DNA of 64,000 nt, taken from the NCBI RefSeq assembly GCF_004010055.1, contig NZ_RQVT01000025.1, forward strand, positions 1 to 64,000. The letters are read 5' to 3'. How positions within the stretch are numbered: the stretch's first letter is position 1; each line of letters opens with the position of its first letter. The notes beneath the pieces were generated by a model, which was not told where the DNA came from, made no database searches, and was given only the letters and a program-made list of their open reading frames with translations. Made by a program: the position numbers and the translations under genes. Source of the DNA: Psychroflexus aestuariivivens. GTDB lineage: Bacteria > Bacteroidota > Bacteroidia > Flavobacteriales > Flavobacteriaceae. This document shows positions 56,503-64,000 of the stretch, one piece after another.

Positions 56503-57825
56503 TTATTTATAGACTTTGTCTACAAATTCTTTATAAGTGATTTCTTCTTCGTTGACGTTCAGCTTTTCCTTGTAAAGTTCTAGTAACTTTTGCACCATTA
56601 CTTCTTCAGAAAATTGTTTGACTTGCTCTTGATTAGAGAGTACATTCTGGATAATGCCTTCCATTTGCTCTTCTGGCAAATCCATTTGTCCAAACTGCAT
56701 CATTTGTGCTTTGATTTTATCTTTAGCCACAGACTTGATGTCTTCAACCTCAACTTTGATGTCGTGGTCTTTTGCAATCTTAGACTCGATCAATTGATAT
56801 TTGATGCCTTTCTCGCTCTTTTCGTATTCCTCTTTAGCTTCTTCTTCTGTGAGTTCTGTTTCACCTTGTGTTTGAAGCCATTTTTGTAAAAACTCTGCTG
56901 GCAATTCCATGTCAGCATTTTCTATAAGGTATTCAGTAACATCATTGAAAAACTTCTGATCACCTTGTTGTTGAAATGTGTCTTTAGATTGCTCTTCAAT
57001 TTTAGTTTTGGCTTCTTCTTCTGAAGTAACTTCGCCTTCACCAAAAGCTTTATCGAACAATTCTTGGTTCAGCTCTGCTAAAACCTGCTCGTTGATTTCT
57101 TTAACAGTAAAAGTAACTTCAACTTTTAAATCTTCGACTTGGTCTTTTTCTAGACCTAAATGAGAAGCTAAAGTTTCGTCGTTTTCAAAAAGTTTGTTGG
57201 TTTTCAAAGTGACTTGGTCGCCGACTTTAGCACCTAAAAGTTCTTTTTGGTTGGTTTTTCCTTCAATATCATCTACTTTGAAAGTAGCTTCGTTATCGAT
57301 GTTTTCTTCTTCATTATGGAATGTTCCTACTACAGTAAATCCTTCTTTGACTTCTTCTTGAGAAACTATTTTGCCGTATTGACGCTGAATAGTTTTCAAC
57401 TGATTGTCCACCATTTCTTCATCAGCTTTGACTTTGTAGTATGTAATTGGCTCTTTATTTTCCAAATTAACTTCAAAATCTGGTGCTAAACCTAATTCGA
57501 ATTCAAAACTGAAATCGTCTGCATTCCAATTCAAATCGTCTTGAGGTTTAGGTAGCGGATTACCGAGAATTTCTAGTTTTTCTTCTGTAATATAATTATT
57601 GAGTGATTCCTGCAAAAGCTTATTCACCTCATCAGCTAAAACTGCCTGACCGTATTGTTTTTTGATCAATCCCATCGGTACCATTCCTTTTCTAAAACCA
57701 GGAATATTGGCTGTTTTCCTATAGTCCTTAAGCACTTTTTCTACTTTTGGAGCATAATCACTTTTTGCGATGTCGATTTTTACAACAGCATTCAATTTGT
57801 CTTTGTCTTCTCTCGTTATATTCAT
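56503..57825 (-). CDS. tig: Trigger factor
   Basis: A 440-aa ribosome-associated chaperone. The N-terminal ribosome-binding domain has the signature loop in IPGFRKGMVPMGLIKKQYG. A central domain at about residues 155-245 has only weak resemblance to the FKBP-type PPIase, as in other Bacteroidota. A long helical C-terminal domain rich in Glu/Lys/Gln follows (ELPAEFLQKWLQTQGETELT and onward). It is the first gene of tig-clpP-clpX with a consensus promoter upstream, linking folding at the ribosome to Clp proteolysis. Confidence 0.94.
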   Translation of the reverse strand: MNITREDKDKLNAVVKIDIAKSDYAPKVEKVLKDYRKTANIPGFRKGMVPMGLIKKQYGQAVLADEVNKLLQESLNNYITEEKLEILGNPLPKPQDDLNWNADDFSFEFELGLAPDFEVNLENKEPITYYKVKADEEMVDNQLKTIQRQYGKIVSQEEVKEGFTVVGTFHNEEENIDNEATFKVDDIEGKTNQKELLGAKVGDQVTLKTNKLFENDETLASHLGLEKDQVEDLKVEVTFTVKEINEQVLAELNQELFDKAFGEGEVTSEEEAKTKIEEQSKDTFQQQGDQKFFNDVTEYLIENADMELPAEFLQKWLQTQGETELTEEEAKEEYEKSEKGIKYQLIESKIAKDHDIKVEVEDIKSVAKDKIKAQMMQFGQMDLPEEQMEGIIQNVLSNQEQVKQFSEEVMVQKLLELYKEKLNVNEEEITYKEFVDKVYK

Positions 57826-57851
57826 TCTGAATGATTATTTTTTTAAAAATG

Positions 57852-57882
57852 CAAAATTACAATTTATTTCACTGCTTACCAA
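57852..57882 (-). promoter_or_regulatory. Promoter of tig-clpP-clpX
   Basis: On the minus strand TTG (57880-57882), 20 nt, then TAATTTTG (57852-57859), matching TAnnTTTG. It gives a leader of about 20 nt before the tig ATG at 57825. Confidence 0.75.
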
Positions 57883-57927
57883 GTTTTTAAAACTGAGCCT
57901 AAAGCCGTTGAAAATGAAGATAAATGT

Positions 57928-58515
57928 TTAGGCTTCACTTTCATTGTTTTCAGTTTTTAAAGATTTGCCATCATACATTAGTTTTGCGAACATAATGACA
58001 TCATAAATAAAATGTGCTGCCATAGCAGCGAAAATATCGAAGTATTCTGTAAGGTATCCGAATGCAGCTGAAACCAAAATCAGAAATAAGCCGTACATGC
58101 TTTTTTTCCAGTCGGCTACGGTTAAGTATCCATGAAGAAAAACAAAAATAACGGCGGTAAACCAAAGGCCGAGCAAAGGCTGAAGCGCACCACGAAATAA
58201 AATTTCTTCGCCAACGCCAGCACAGAATGAGTAAAATAAAATATCGCTCCAATTCAATTCTATATTCTGAAACATTTTGGTGTAAAAAGTTCTAGTTTCT
58301 TTTAGAAATGGAAGCTCCAATAAACCGATCGCTATTAGTCCTGCTAATGTACCGACACCTAAACCTATGAGAGTGGAGACTAATGCTTGATCCGTTTCAA
58401 AAATTTGAGCGTAACTGAATTCTGAAGAAAAACTAAGTATAAAATAAGCTATAAAACTGAATCCAAATAGGGTAAATACGGAAACAGCTAGAAGCGCTTT
58501 TTTACTAATTTGCAT
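57928..58515 (-). CDS. CPBP-family intramembrane glutamic protease
   Basis: A 195-aa membrane protein with about five or six helices and the CPBP (Abi/CAAX protease-like) signature: GVGEEILFRGALQPLLG (EExxxR) and, one helix later, FLHGYLTVADW with the conserved His, then AAMAAHFIYDVIMFAKL with the second His region. The motif set predicts an active glutamic intramembrane protease. Substrate is unknown. It starts 36 nt after the small four-helix gene and probably shares its transcript. Confidence 0.9.
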   Translation of the reverse strand: MQISKKALLAVSVFTLFGFSFIAYFILSFSSEFSYAQIFETDQALVSTLIGLGVGTLAGLIAIGLLELPFLKETRTFYTKMFQNIELNWSDILFYSFCAGVGEEILFRGALQPLLGLWFTAVIFVFLHGYLTVADWKKSMYGLFLILVSAAFGYLTEYFDIFAAMAAHFIYDVIMFAKLMYDGKSLKTENNESEA

Positions 58516-58551
58516 GAATTATTTTTAAAATGCGTTATTTTCAATGTTGAA

Positions 58552-58893
58552 TTACCGTCTTTCGGCAAGTGCAAAAATAATAGATTGCAAAAATGAAAGT
58601 AAAATACTAAACAGTAAAGCCCACCAAAATCCGTCCACTTGAAAAGCATCGATCAACCAATTGGCAATAAGAATAATGATAGCGTTGACCACCAGCAGAA
58701 ACAAGCCAAAAGTAAGTATAGTGACAGGTAAAGTGAAAATAACTAAAATTGGTTTGATGAAAATATTCAGGAGTGACAACACCGCTGCAACGACAATTGC
58801 TGTAAATAAATCTGAGACATATACGCCTGGTAAAATGTTGGACAACATCAAAACGATGATTCCTGTTAGGAGAATTTGCAAAAGTGTTTTCAT
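58552..58893 (-). CDS. Four-helix small membrane protein (PF04020 'phage holin' family)
   Basis: A 113-aa protein of four tightly packed helices, family PF04020, often labelled phage holin family 4. It begins LLQILLTGIIVLMLSNILPGVYVSDLFTA and has the conserved LNIFIKPILVIFTLPVTILTFGLFLLVVNA core, read in parts. The name is misleading here: no phage genes are nearby and this family is widespread in ordinary chromosomes. Function unknown. It starts downstream of the terminator of the FadL-SGNH unit and precedes the CPBP gene. Confidence 0.85.
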   Translation of the reverse strand: MKTLLQILLTGIIVLMLSNILPGVYVSDLFTAIVVAAVLSLLNIFIKPILVIFTLPVTILTFGLFLLVVNAIIILIANWLIDAFQVDGFWWALLFSILLSFLQSIIFALAERR

Positions 58894-58918
58894 CTGCTAA
58901 AAATTTTGGTTAAAATAA

Positions 58919-58960
58919 CAAAACTGCCTGAACTTAAAAAATAAGCGCAGGCAGTTTTTT
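58919..58960 (-). terminator. Terminator of FadL-SGNH operon
   Basis: AAACTGCCTG (58921-58930) pairs with CAGGCAGTTT (58948-58957). An inner CTTA/TAAG pairing within the loop extends the stem. It begins 20 nt past the SGNH stop and ends in a T-rich tail on the minus strand. Confidence 0.88.
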
Positions 58961-58979
58961 AGTATGTGACTAAAGTAAT

Positions 58980-60518
58980 TTAATTCATCACATCATCACT
59001 AAAGTTTATTGTTCCATAGCTACCAAGAATAACTTGTGGGATGTTAGAACCGTATTTTTGGTTAATTAATCTTATAGTTTCATTGGCTACTAAAGCGTAA
59101 CCTCTTGGCGTTAAATGCACACCATCTAAAGAAAAACCACCACCTGTAACAAATTCACTAGTAATGATTCCACCTTCAAAAGGAATACCTTGAGAAACAT
59201 CGCTTAGCAAGGCGTCAGCATCTACCATAACTAAGTTATTTGCTTCAGCAATAGATTGAATTGTAGCGTTGTAAGACATACGTGCATTTTGAACCATTTC
59301 TATTTCAGAACTAGTCAACACATATTGGTCGCTTAACGGAATTGAAACCCCATTAATCTGAGTTGGATCGCCACCAACTGTACTTCCAATAACAGATGAT
59401 GCTGTAAGCGGAATCAAATCATTATCATTGGCCTGTCTGATTTGACCTAAAAGTTGAGCTTGTTGCGCTGGTAAATTAAACGGCGGTCCTTGTAAAATTT
59501 GACTTATATCTGTTAAATCTTCATCGACTAGTGTTACGTAATTATTTCCAGCTTGAAAATTTACTTGTCTTAATTGAGCTTCTTCTGCTGAAATAATTCC
59601 AAATTGAACTAATCCTGGTAAAACTTGTGAGTTATAAGCTTGGAAACCTGCGTTTAGTTGAGCTGCTGTCTGCTCATCAAGAGGCACAACATCTGGTGCA
59701 ATTACATTGAAAAAAGGAATATTTGTAATATTTGGAATATTATAAACTACACCACCAGAAGCATTTGCGCTTAAGCTACTAGCTAAATCTGAATAAGTTT
59801 GTGCAAAAACATTTGGATCTGTAATATCATTTCCTCCGTAAGTTAAAGGATCCAAATTACCGGTTTGATCTACACCTGCACCTCCAGAAGTGGCAAAACC
59901 AAGAATATCATTATTCCCAATCCATAAAGAAAAGAACGTTGGGTTTTGTGCAAGAGCATCGTCAATAATAGTTGCATTGTCTGAGGACGAAAATCTAGCA
60001 AAGTAAGGATTAGCTTGACCAGAAGCTACCCCAGCAACATTTCCATAGCCTGGTGCTGCAAGGTGAAAGCTTTTTGCGCCTGGCACACCCATATTATTGA
60101 AAGATCCAGAAAGTTTATTTGTAACTTCAGTTTGTGGTTCACCAGCAATCGGAGCTGGAGATGGACTACCAGATGTAGTGGATAAGACAAGTCTATTCCC
60201 AGAAATAATTTGTCCATTCAATTTCAAGCCACCAAGATTATCGGCCATTAAAGGTTGAGTAAATTCTCCACCACCGACACGCTCAAACTGTCCTGCCATA
60301 ATGTTTGGCAAAGAATTCATTTGTCCTTGGCGATACAAAGCATTGTCCGCATAACCAGCAGTTAAAGAATTACCTACAGCAACGTATGTAGAAAAGTCGG
60401 CCTCTCCAGCAGTGTACATTTCGTTTTCTTCAACAGATTCATCGAATTCTGGTTCACAAGCCAAAAATCCAAATGCGACTAATGGCAAAAACTTCAAATA
60501 TATTTTATTCATTTTCAT
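58980..60518 (-). CDS. SGNH/GDSL-type lipoprotein
   Basis: A 512-aa lipoprotein: signal peptide to Cys at about residue 21 (LPLVAFGFLAC). The SGNH hydrolase blocks follow: block I VAVGNSLTAGYAD (the nucleophile Ser in GNSL), block III WIGNNDILGF, and block V DGVHLTPRGYALVAN with the Asp-His pair. These are esterases or lipases acting on envelope or dietary lipids. A long insert between blocks I and III is typical of the Bacteroidota versions. Coupled to the FadL gene (5 nt apart), which suggests joint handling of a fatty substrate, but that is inference. Confidence 0.9.
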   Translation of the reverse strand: MKMNKIYLKFLPLVAFGFLACEPEFDESVEENEMYTAGEADFSTYVAVGNSLTAGYADNALYRQGQMNSLPNIMAGQFERVGGGEFTQPLMADNLGGLKLNGQIISGNRLVLSTTSGSPSPAPIAGEPQTEVTNKLSGSFNNMGVPGAKSFHLAAPGYGNVAGVASGQANPYFARFSSSDNATIIDDALAQNPTFFSLWIGNNDILGFATSGGAGVDQTGNLDPLTYGGNDITDPNVFAQTYSDLASSLSANASGGVVYNIPNITNIPFFNVIAPDVVPLDEQTAAQLNAGFQAYNSQVLPGLVQFGIISAEEAQLRQVNFQAGNNYVTLVDEDLTDISQILQGPPFNLPAQQAQLLGQIRQANDNDLIPLTASSVIGSTVGGDPTQINGVSIPLSDQYVLTSSEIEMVQNARMSYNATIQSIAEANNLVMVDADALLSDVSQGIPFEGGIITSEFVTGGGFSLDGVHLTPRGYALVANETIRLINQKYGSNIPQVILGSYGTINFSDDVMN

Positions 60519-60522
60519 AGTT

Positions 60523-61779
60523 TTATAATTTATAAGTTACACCTATACCAGGTAAGAATGCGCTGGATTTGTAAGTTCCTCTAAATGGAACAGCTTGTCC
60601 ATTTTCAAAATAGGAATCGTAAGAAGCATCTACTTCTTTGAATCTTAAGTATAAAAATGAAGCATCAATTGCTAAACTCTCAGTAACATTAAAAGAAAGC
60701 CCTGCTGTATAACCATTAGCATCATTTCTTGGTGTTTCTGGTGCAAAAAAGCCAGCTTGTACAGGAGACTCGTCAAAATAATAACCAGCTCTTAAAGTCA
60801 ACTTGTCATTAGCTATATATTGCGCACCAAATCTGTAAGTAGATGCGTTTTTATAGTTTCTTGGGTTGATAGATGTTCCTAGACTTGGGTCTGCGAATTC
60901 TATATCTAAGGAGTTATAAACATCCCAATACGCTCTCTGATAATCAAATGCAAACAACCATTTTTCATTCATTTCGTAAGCAAAACCAATGGTCAATTCT
61001 GCTGGCATTGGTAAAGATGCATTAAATTCTGTTGTTCCGTTTTGTGGGGTTAAACTAGAATCAGGAAATTCACTAAAAGTGGCTTCACCGCCTTCTGCAT
61101 CCAGAATAATTTCTGAACGGTAGTTGAAGCCGATTCTTAATTCTTCTATTGGTGTAAACATAAAACTTGCACTCCAACCCCAATTAGTCACTCCAGAATC
61201 ATCTATTGTAATATTGGAACGCTCACCTTCTTCATTGGTCAAAGTTCGGTTGGCATTTCTGTTGAAATTTACATTTCCTGTTGCATAAATTGGTCCACCA
61301 CCAATACTAAAATGTTCTGATAATTTCACAGACAATAATGGTTGTACAAATATTGCTGCCAATTCTATATCATTGACAAGATGAGAACCTTCCCAGTCTT
61401 TCTCCCATTCTACAGTGTTTCCAAAAGGCGTAGTTACTGTTAAACCAACAGCTAACCATTCATTAATTTTATAACTGGCATGAAAATAAAATGGTGTTCC
61501 CATTGGACTATCTGTTTCTGCAAATTGACCTGTATTTTCATTCTGCCATTTGACGTTTGAAAAAACACCAGTAATTCCGGCTGAAACCGTAAATCTATCT
61601 TCTAAATACACCAATCCAGAAGGATTGAAAAATGCCGTTTCGGCACTATTGACGACTCCAACGCCGGCATGTCCCATAGCCAAAGCCCTCTGCCCTTGTG
61701 CCGCTACGCGATAACCGCCTGCATAAACTGCTGCAGATGCTAAAAACATAAGCATCCCCGATAATAGAATTTTCTTCAT
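60523..61779 (-). CDS. OmpP1/FadL-family outer-membrane transporter
   Basis: A 418-aa barrel protein of the FadL/TodX family that imports long-chain fatty acids or other hydrophobic compounds. The signal peptide ends ASAAVYAGG. The conserved N-terminal hatch is seen as GYRVAAQGQRALAMGHAG and NSAETAFFNPSGLVYL (the NPAG-like motif reads NPSG). It ends with STYKSSAFLPGIGVTYKL, a barrel closing strand. First gene of the operon with the SGNH lipoprotein, driven by a perfect consensus promoter. Confidence 0.93.
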   Translation of the reverse strand: MKKILLSGMLMFLASAAVYAGGYRVAAQGQRALAMGHAGVGVVNSAETAFFNPSGLVYLEDRFTVSAGITGVFSNVKWQNENTGQFAETDSPMGTPFYFHASYKINEWLAVGLTVTTPFGNTVEWEKDWEGSHLVNDIELAAIFVQPLLSVKLSEHFSIGGGPIYATGNVNFNRNANRTLTNEEGERSNITIDDSGVTNWGWSASFMFTPIEELRIGFNYRSEIILDAEGGEATFSEFPDSSLTPQNGTTEFNASLPMPAELTIGFAYEMNEKWLFAFDYQRAYWDVYNSLDIEFADPSLGTSINPRNYKNASTYRFGAQYIANDKLTLRAGYYFDESPVQAGFFAPETPRNDANGYTAGLSFNVTESLAIDASFLYLRFKEVDASYDSYFENGQAVPFRGTYKSSAFLPGIGVTYKL

Positions 61780-61820
61780 TTTGAATGTGTTTTGTTGTGA
61801 ATTTGCACAAAATTTTAAAT

Positions 61821-61850
61821 CAAATTTAGCATAATTTAATAATTTGACAA
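61821..61850 (-). promoter_or_regulatory. Promoter of FadL-SGNH operon
   Basis: Minus strand: TTG (61848-61850), 19 nt, TAAATTTG (61821-61828), the exact TTG-N19-TAnnTTTG form. The -7 element lies 42 nt before the ATG. Confidence 0.85.
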
Positions 61851-61851
61851 C

Positions 61852-61888
61852 GAAAAATAGAAAATATTATGCACGCATTATATTTTTC
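61852..61888 (-). terminator. Likely terminator after alpha/beta hydrolase gene
   Basis: Near-palindrome: AAAATATTATGC (61861-61872) and GCATTATATTTT (61875-61886) pair with one mismatch, extended by GAAAAATA/TATTTTTC further out. It starts at the hydrolase stop codon and ends 2 nt before the -33 element of the next operon's promoter. Confidence 0.55.
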
Positions 61889-62655
61889 TAAACTTCTAAG
61901 AACTTCATACTTGTTTCAAAAAAAGTTTTTCTCTGTTCTGCGTGAACCCAATGCCCAGCATTTGATATAACTTTTATTGTATTATTTTTGAAATGTTTGC
62001 TTATCATTTCGTGATCATCTTCAAGAATATAATCTGAATTTTCTCCTTTAATGAATAAAACATCGCCATCATAAGTTAAGTTATTTGGAATCGATTTCCC
62101 TAATTCATCTATATTGGCTTTCAGAGCGTCTAGATTCATTCTTAAAGCTAATTTTTCTTTGGTTTTCCAGTACAAATTCTTCAATAAGAATTGCCTTACA
62201 CTTTTTATTTTAATGTATTTGCCAAGCAATTCATCAGCATCGGAACGCGAAGTCAGTTCTGCATTGGATATGGCGCTTAATCCTTGTAAAATATCTTGAT
62301 GATGCGGCGAGTAATATTTAGGTGCGATATCTACTACAATTAATTTTTCTACTTTTTTAGAAAACATAGTCGCAAACATCATTGCTGTTTTACCTCCCAT
62401 AGAATGTCCTATAATACAAGCTTTATCTAAAGATTTCTGTTCAAAATAGTCTTTCAAATCTTCTGCAAGTAATTCGTAACTAAAAGCTTCATCATGCGGA
62501 CTTCTGCCATGGTTACGCTGATCTACTAAATGCACTTCAAAACCCTCGTCACTATATTGGTTGGCTAAGGTTTTCCAATTATCTCCCATGCCTAGAAATC
62601 CATGCAAAATAATTAATGGACGACCTTTGCCTATAATTTTTGAATGTAGCTTCAT
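61888..62655 (-). CDS. Alpha/beta-hydrolase (YbfF-like)
   Basis: A 255-aa cytoplasmic esterase-like hydrolase. Oxyanion HGFLGMGDNW, then DQRNHGRSP, the nucleophile elbow GHSMGG (Ser85), and the closing NAGHWVHAEQRKTFFE with the catalytic His. The triad is complete, unlike the esterase-fold protein at 42 kb. Closest in pattern to YbfF-type acyl-thioester/ester hydrolases; substrate unknown. Its ATG directly follows the pdxJ stop (TAAATG), so the two are translationally coupled. Confidence 0.92.
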   Translation of the reverse strand: MKLHSKIIGKGRPLIILHGFLGMGDNWKTLANQYSDEGFEVHLVDQRNHGRSPHDEAFSYELLAEDLKDYFEQKSLDKACIIGHSMGGKTAMMFATMFSKKVEKLIVVDIAPKYYSPHHQDILQGLSAISNAELTSRSDADELLGKYIKIKSVRQFLLKNLYWKTKEKLALRMNLDALKANIDELGKSIPNNLTYDGDVLFIKGENSDYILEDDHEMISKHFKNNTIKVISNAGHWVHAEQRKTFFETSMKFLEV

Positions 62656-63369
62656 TTATTTCAATTTTTGTAAATATTGCTTAATAACACTTTCCAAGCC
62701 TTCATATAAAGCTTCAGAAATTAATGCGTGACCAATAGAGACTTCATCTAAAAAAGGGATTTCTTTAGCAAAAAATGAAATATTTTCTAATGATAAATCA
62801 TGTCCAGCATTGATTCCTAACCCAAGTTTTTTTGCCAATTCAGCACATTCCCGATAAGGTTTTATAGCTAACTTTTTATCTTTATGATAATTGACAGCGT
62901 AAGCTTCAGTATAAAGTTCTATTCGATCAGTTTCAGTTTTGGCAGCAGCTTCAATCATATCTTGTTGTGGATCGATAAAAATTGAAGTCCTTATATTATG
63001 AGATTTGAATTCAGCAATCACTTCTTTCAAAAAATCAGCGTGTTTTAGCGTGTCCCAACCTGCATTAGAGGTTAAAACATCTTCGGAATCTGGAACTAAG
63101 GTAACTTGAGTAGGTTTGTTCTGAAGTACCAAATCTATAAATTGTTGATTTGGATTGCCTTCTATATTGAATTCTGTATTTACAGTTTTAGAAAGCTGTC
63201 TCACATCATTATAACGAATATGTCGTTCGTCTGGACGAGGATGAACAGTAATACCTTGCGCACCAAAACCTTCTATACGCCTGGCTGCTTCTATGACATT
63301 TGGCACATTTCCACCACGCGCATTTCTAAGTGTAGCAATTTTATTGATATTAACACTAAGTCTTATCAT
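62656..63369 (-). CDS. pdxJ: Pyridoxine 5'-phosphate synthase PdxJ
   Basis: A 237-aa TIM-barrel enzyme that condenses 3-amino-2-oxopropyl phosphate with 1-deoxyxylulose 5-phosphate to make pyridoxine phosphate. It begins [18 protein letters not shown] (conserved NxxA.xRxxRG), followed by [18 protein letters not shown]. The phosphate-binding and closing segments [21 protein letters not shown] and [18 protein letters not shown] are intact. It shares a transcript with the following alpha/beta hydrolase, a pairing common in Flavobacteria. Confidence 0.96.
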   Translation of the reverse strand: MIRLSVNINKIATLRNARGGNVPNVIEAARRIEGFGAQGITVHPRPDERHIRYNDVRQLSKTVNTEFNIEGNPNQQFIDLVLQNKPTQVTLVPDSEDVLTSNAGWDTLKHADFLKEVIAEFKSHNIRTSIFIDPQQDMIEAAAKTETDRIELYTEAYAVNYHKDKKLAIKPYRECAELAKKLGLGINAGHDLSLENISFFAKEIPFLDEVSIGHALISEALYEGLESVIKQYLQKLK

Positions 63370-63392
63370 TTTAAAAAATTTAAGATTTCAAA

Positions 63393-63400
63393 CAAAAATA
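63393..63400 (-). promoter_or_regulatory. -7 element for pdxJ
   Basis: The minus strand reads TATTTTTG, matching TAnnTTTG, 23 nt before the pdxJ ATG in the short divergent spacer with the CBS gene. No TTG at the ideal distance. Confidence 0.45.
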
Positions 63401-63457
63401 CAATCAAATATGAGACTTTGCTTTCATTTTTCCGTATTTTGCAATAAAACAAAATTG

Positions 63458-64000
63458 ATGATTTGGCAAGAATTTATAGATACTGATATTCAGCAAATTG
63501 ATATTTCTATCGAAATTTCAAATTTGAAGTCAGTTTTCGGAAATCAAAATTTTAATCATTTACCTGTGTTTTCAAAAGGTAACTTTGTTGGAAGCATTCA
63601 GAAAGAAGATCTTGTAGATTTGCCTGCAGAAGACATTTTAGAAAACCACCGTTATTTATTGGACATTTTTTTCACAGAAACTCACAAAACGAGTTTGGAT
63701 TTGATTCACCAATTTGTGAATCATCAAACGAATCTTTTGCCAATTCTGGATGACCAAAAAAATTATGTTGGTGCAATGAAACTGGTTGATGCGTTAGATC
63801 TTTTTGGCGAAAGTCCTTTTATAGCGAATGAAGGAGAAGTTATCATATTGACTAAAGCCAAAGATAAATTTGCTTTTAGCGAAGTTTCCCAGTTGATAGA
63901 ATCTCAGAACGCCAAGCTTTCTGGCGTTTTTGTAAGTAATTTACATGAAGATTTCGTGGAAATTACACTGAAAGTAGAGCATCAAGGTCTTAATGAAATA
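63458..64000 (+). CDS. CBS-domain protein (partial, runs off the window)
   Basis: The frame begins at ATG 63458 and stays open for all 181 codons to the window edge; the 3' end is not present. Two CBS motifs can be seen: residues about 10-60 (NFNHLPVFSKGNFVGSIQKE) and about 75-120 (NHQTNLLPILDDQKNYVGAM). CBS pairs bind adenosyl ligands and usually regulate an attached or partner domain. The part visible beyond residue 130 (EGEVIILTKAKDKFAFSEVS) looks like an ACT-like regulatory segment. Divergent from pdxJ, as often in Flavobacteria. Confidence 0.85.
   Translation, partial: MIWQEFIDTDIQQIDISIEISNLKSVFGNQNFNHLPVFSKGNFVGSIQKEDLVDLPAEDILENHRYLLDIFFTETHKTSLDLIHQFVNHQTNLLPILDDQKNYVGAMKLVDALDLFGESPFIANEGEVIILTKAKDKFAFSEVSQLIESQNAKLSGVFVSNLHEDFVEITLKVEHQGLNEI

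Noticed and set aside
58552-58893. Possible prophage, because of the 'holin' family name
   Set aside because: No integrase, structural or lysis genes are near. The PF04020 family is chromosomal and the label is historic.

Overview
The window looks like ordinary chromosomal DNA of a Flavobacteriaceae member (Bacteroidota). The evidence is very AT-rich sequence, a complete gldK-gldL-gldM-gldN gliding/type IX secretion block, a protein with a C-terminal type IX sorting domain, DUF4270 and DUF983 families, a DnaE fused to an N-terminal proofreading exonuclease, atpD-atpC split from other ATP synthase genes, and promoters of the Bacteroidota form TTG-N19-TAnnTTTG. I see no insertion sequence, prophage, CRISPR array or integration scar. 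I cannot name the genus.

Layout. 1-4.1 kb: small and accessory genes (hypothetical protein, DUF421 membrane protein, GAF-PAS protein with an orphan HisKA-like segment, small membrane protein, SDR oxidoreductase). 4.4 kb: initiator tRNA-fMet with its own promoter and terminator. 4.6-10.4 kb: a tripartite RND efflux operon (adaptor, pump, TolC-like outer-membrane protein) with a CPXCG zinc-ribbon gene at its end. 10.5-13.9 kb: ABC-F ATPase, DUF983 protein, FAD oxidoreductase. 13.9-18.7 kb: gldKLMN. 18.8-22.5 kb: topA and a degenerate arginase-fold gene.

22.7-29.1 kb, plus strand: miaB, sigma-54-type activator, lptE-like, TPR-like gene and secG as a tightly coupled unit, then groES-groEL. 29.2-36 kb: a type IX secreted repeat protein, a VOC/VOC/SRPBCC operon, an S10 carboxypeptidase, an outer-membrane barrel and the two subunits of a 3-oxoacid CoA-transferase. 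36-40.6 kb: atpD-atpC and a YceI/porin-like/YceI cluster. 40.8-45.5 kb: panC-panD-flippase-like-esterase-like-radA. 45.6-49.9 kb: half-length GlgA-like protein, DUF4270 lipoprotein, glmS. 50-57.8 kb: dnaE and the tig-clpP-clpX protein quality-control operon. 57.9-64 kb: CPBP protease and small membrane protein, FadL-type porin with SGNH lipoprotein, pdxJ with an alpha/beta hydrolase, and the start of a CBS-domain gene that runs off the window.

Most genes are housekeeping or envelope functions. Operons are bounded by strong hairpin terminators, many of them bidirectional between convergent genes. I found no convincing undescribed multi-gene system. The best leads are enzyme-fold proteins that have lost catalytic residues or domains (arginase fold, esterase fold, half GlgA, HisKA without ATPase), the YceI/porin cluster, and a terminator lying directly against a start codon.
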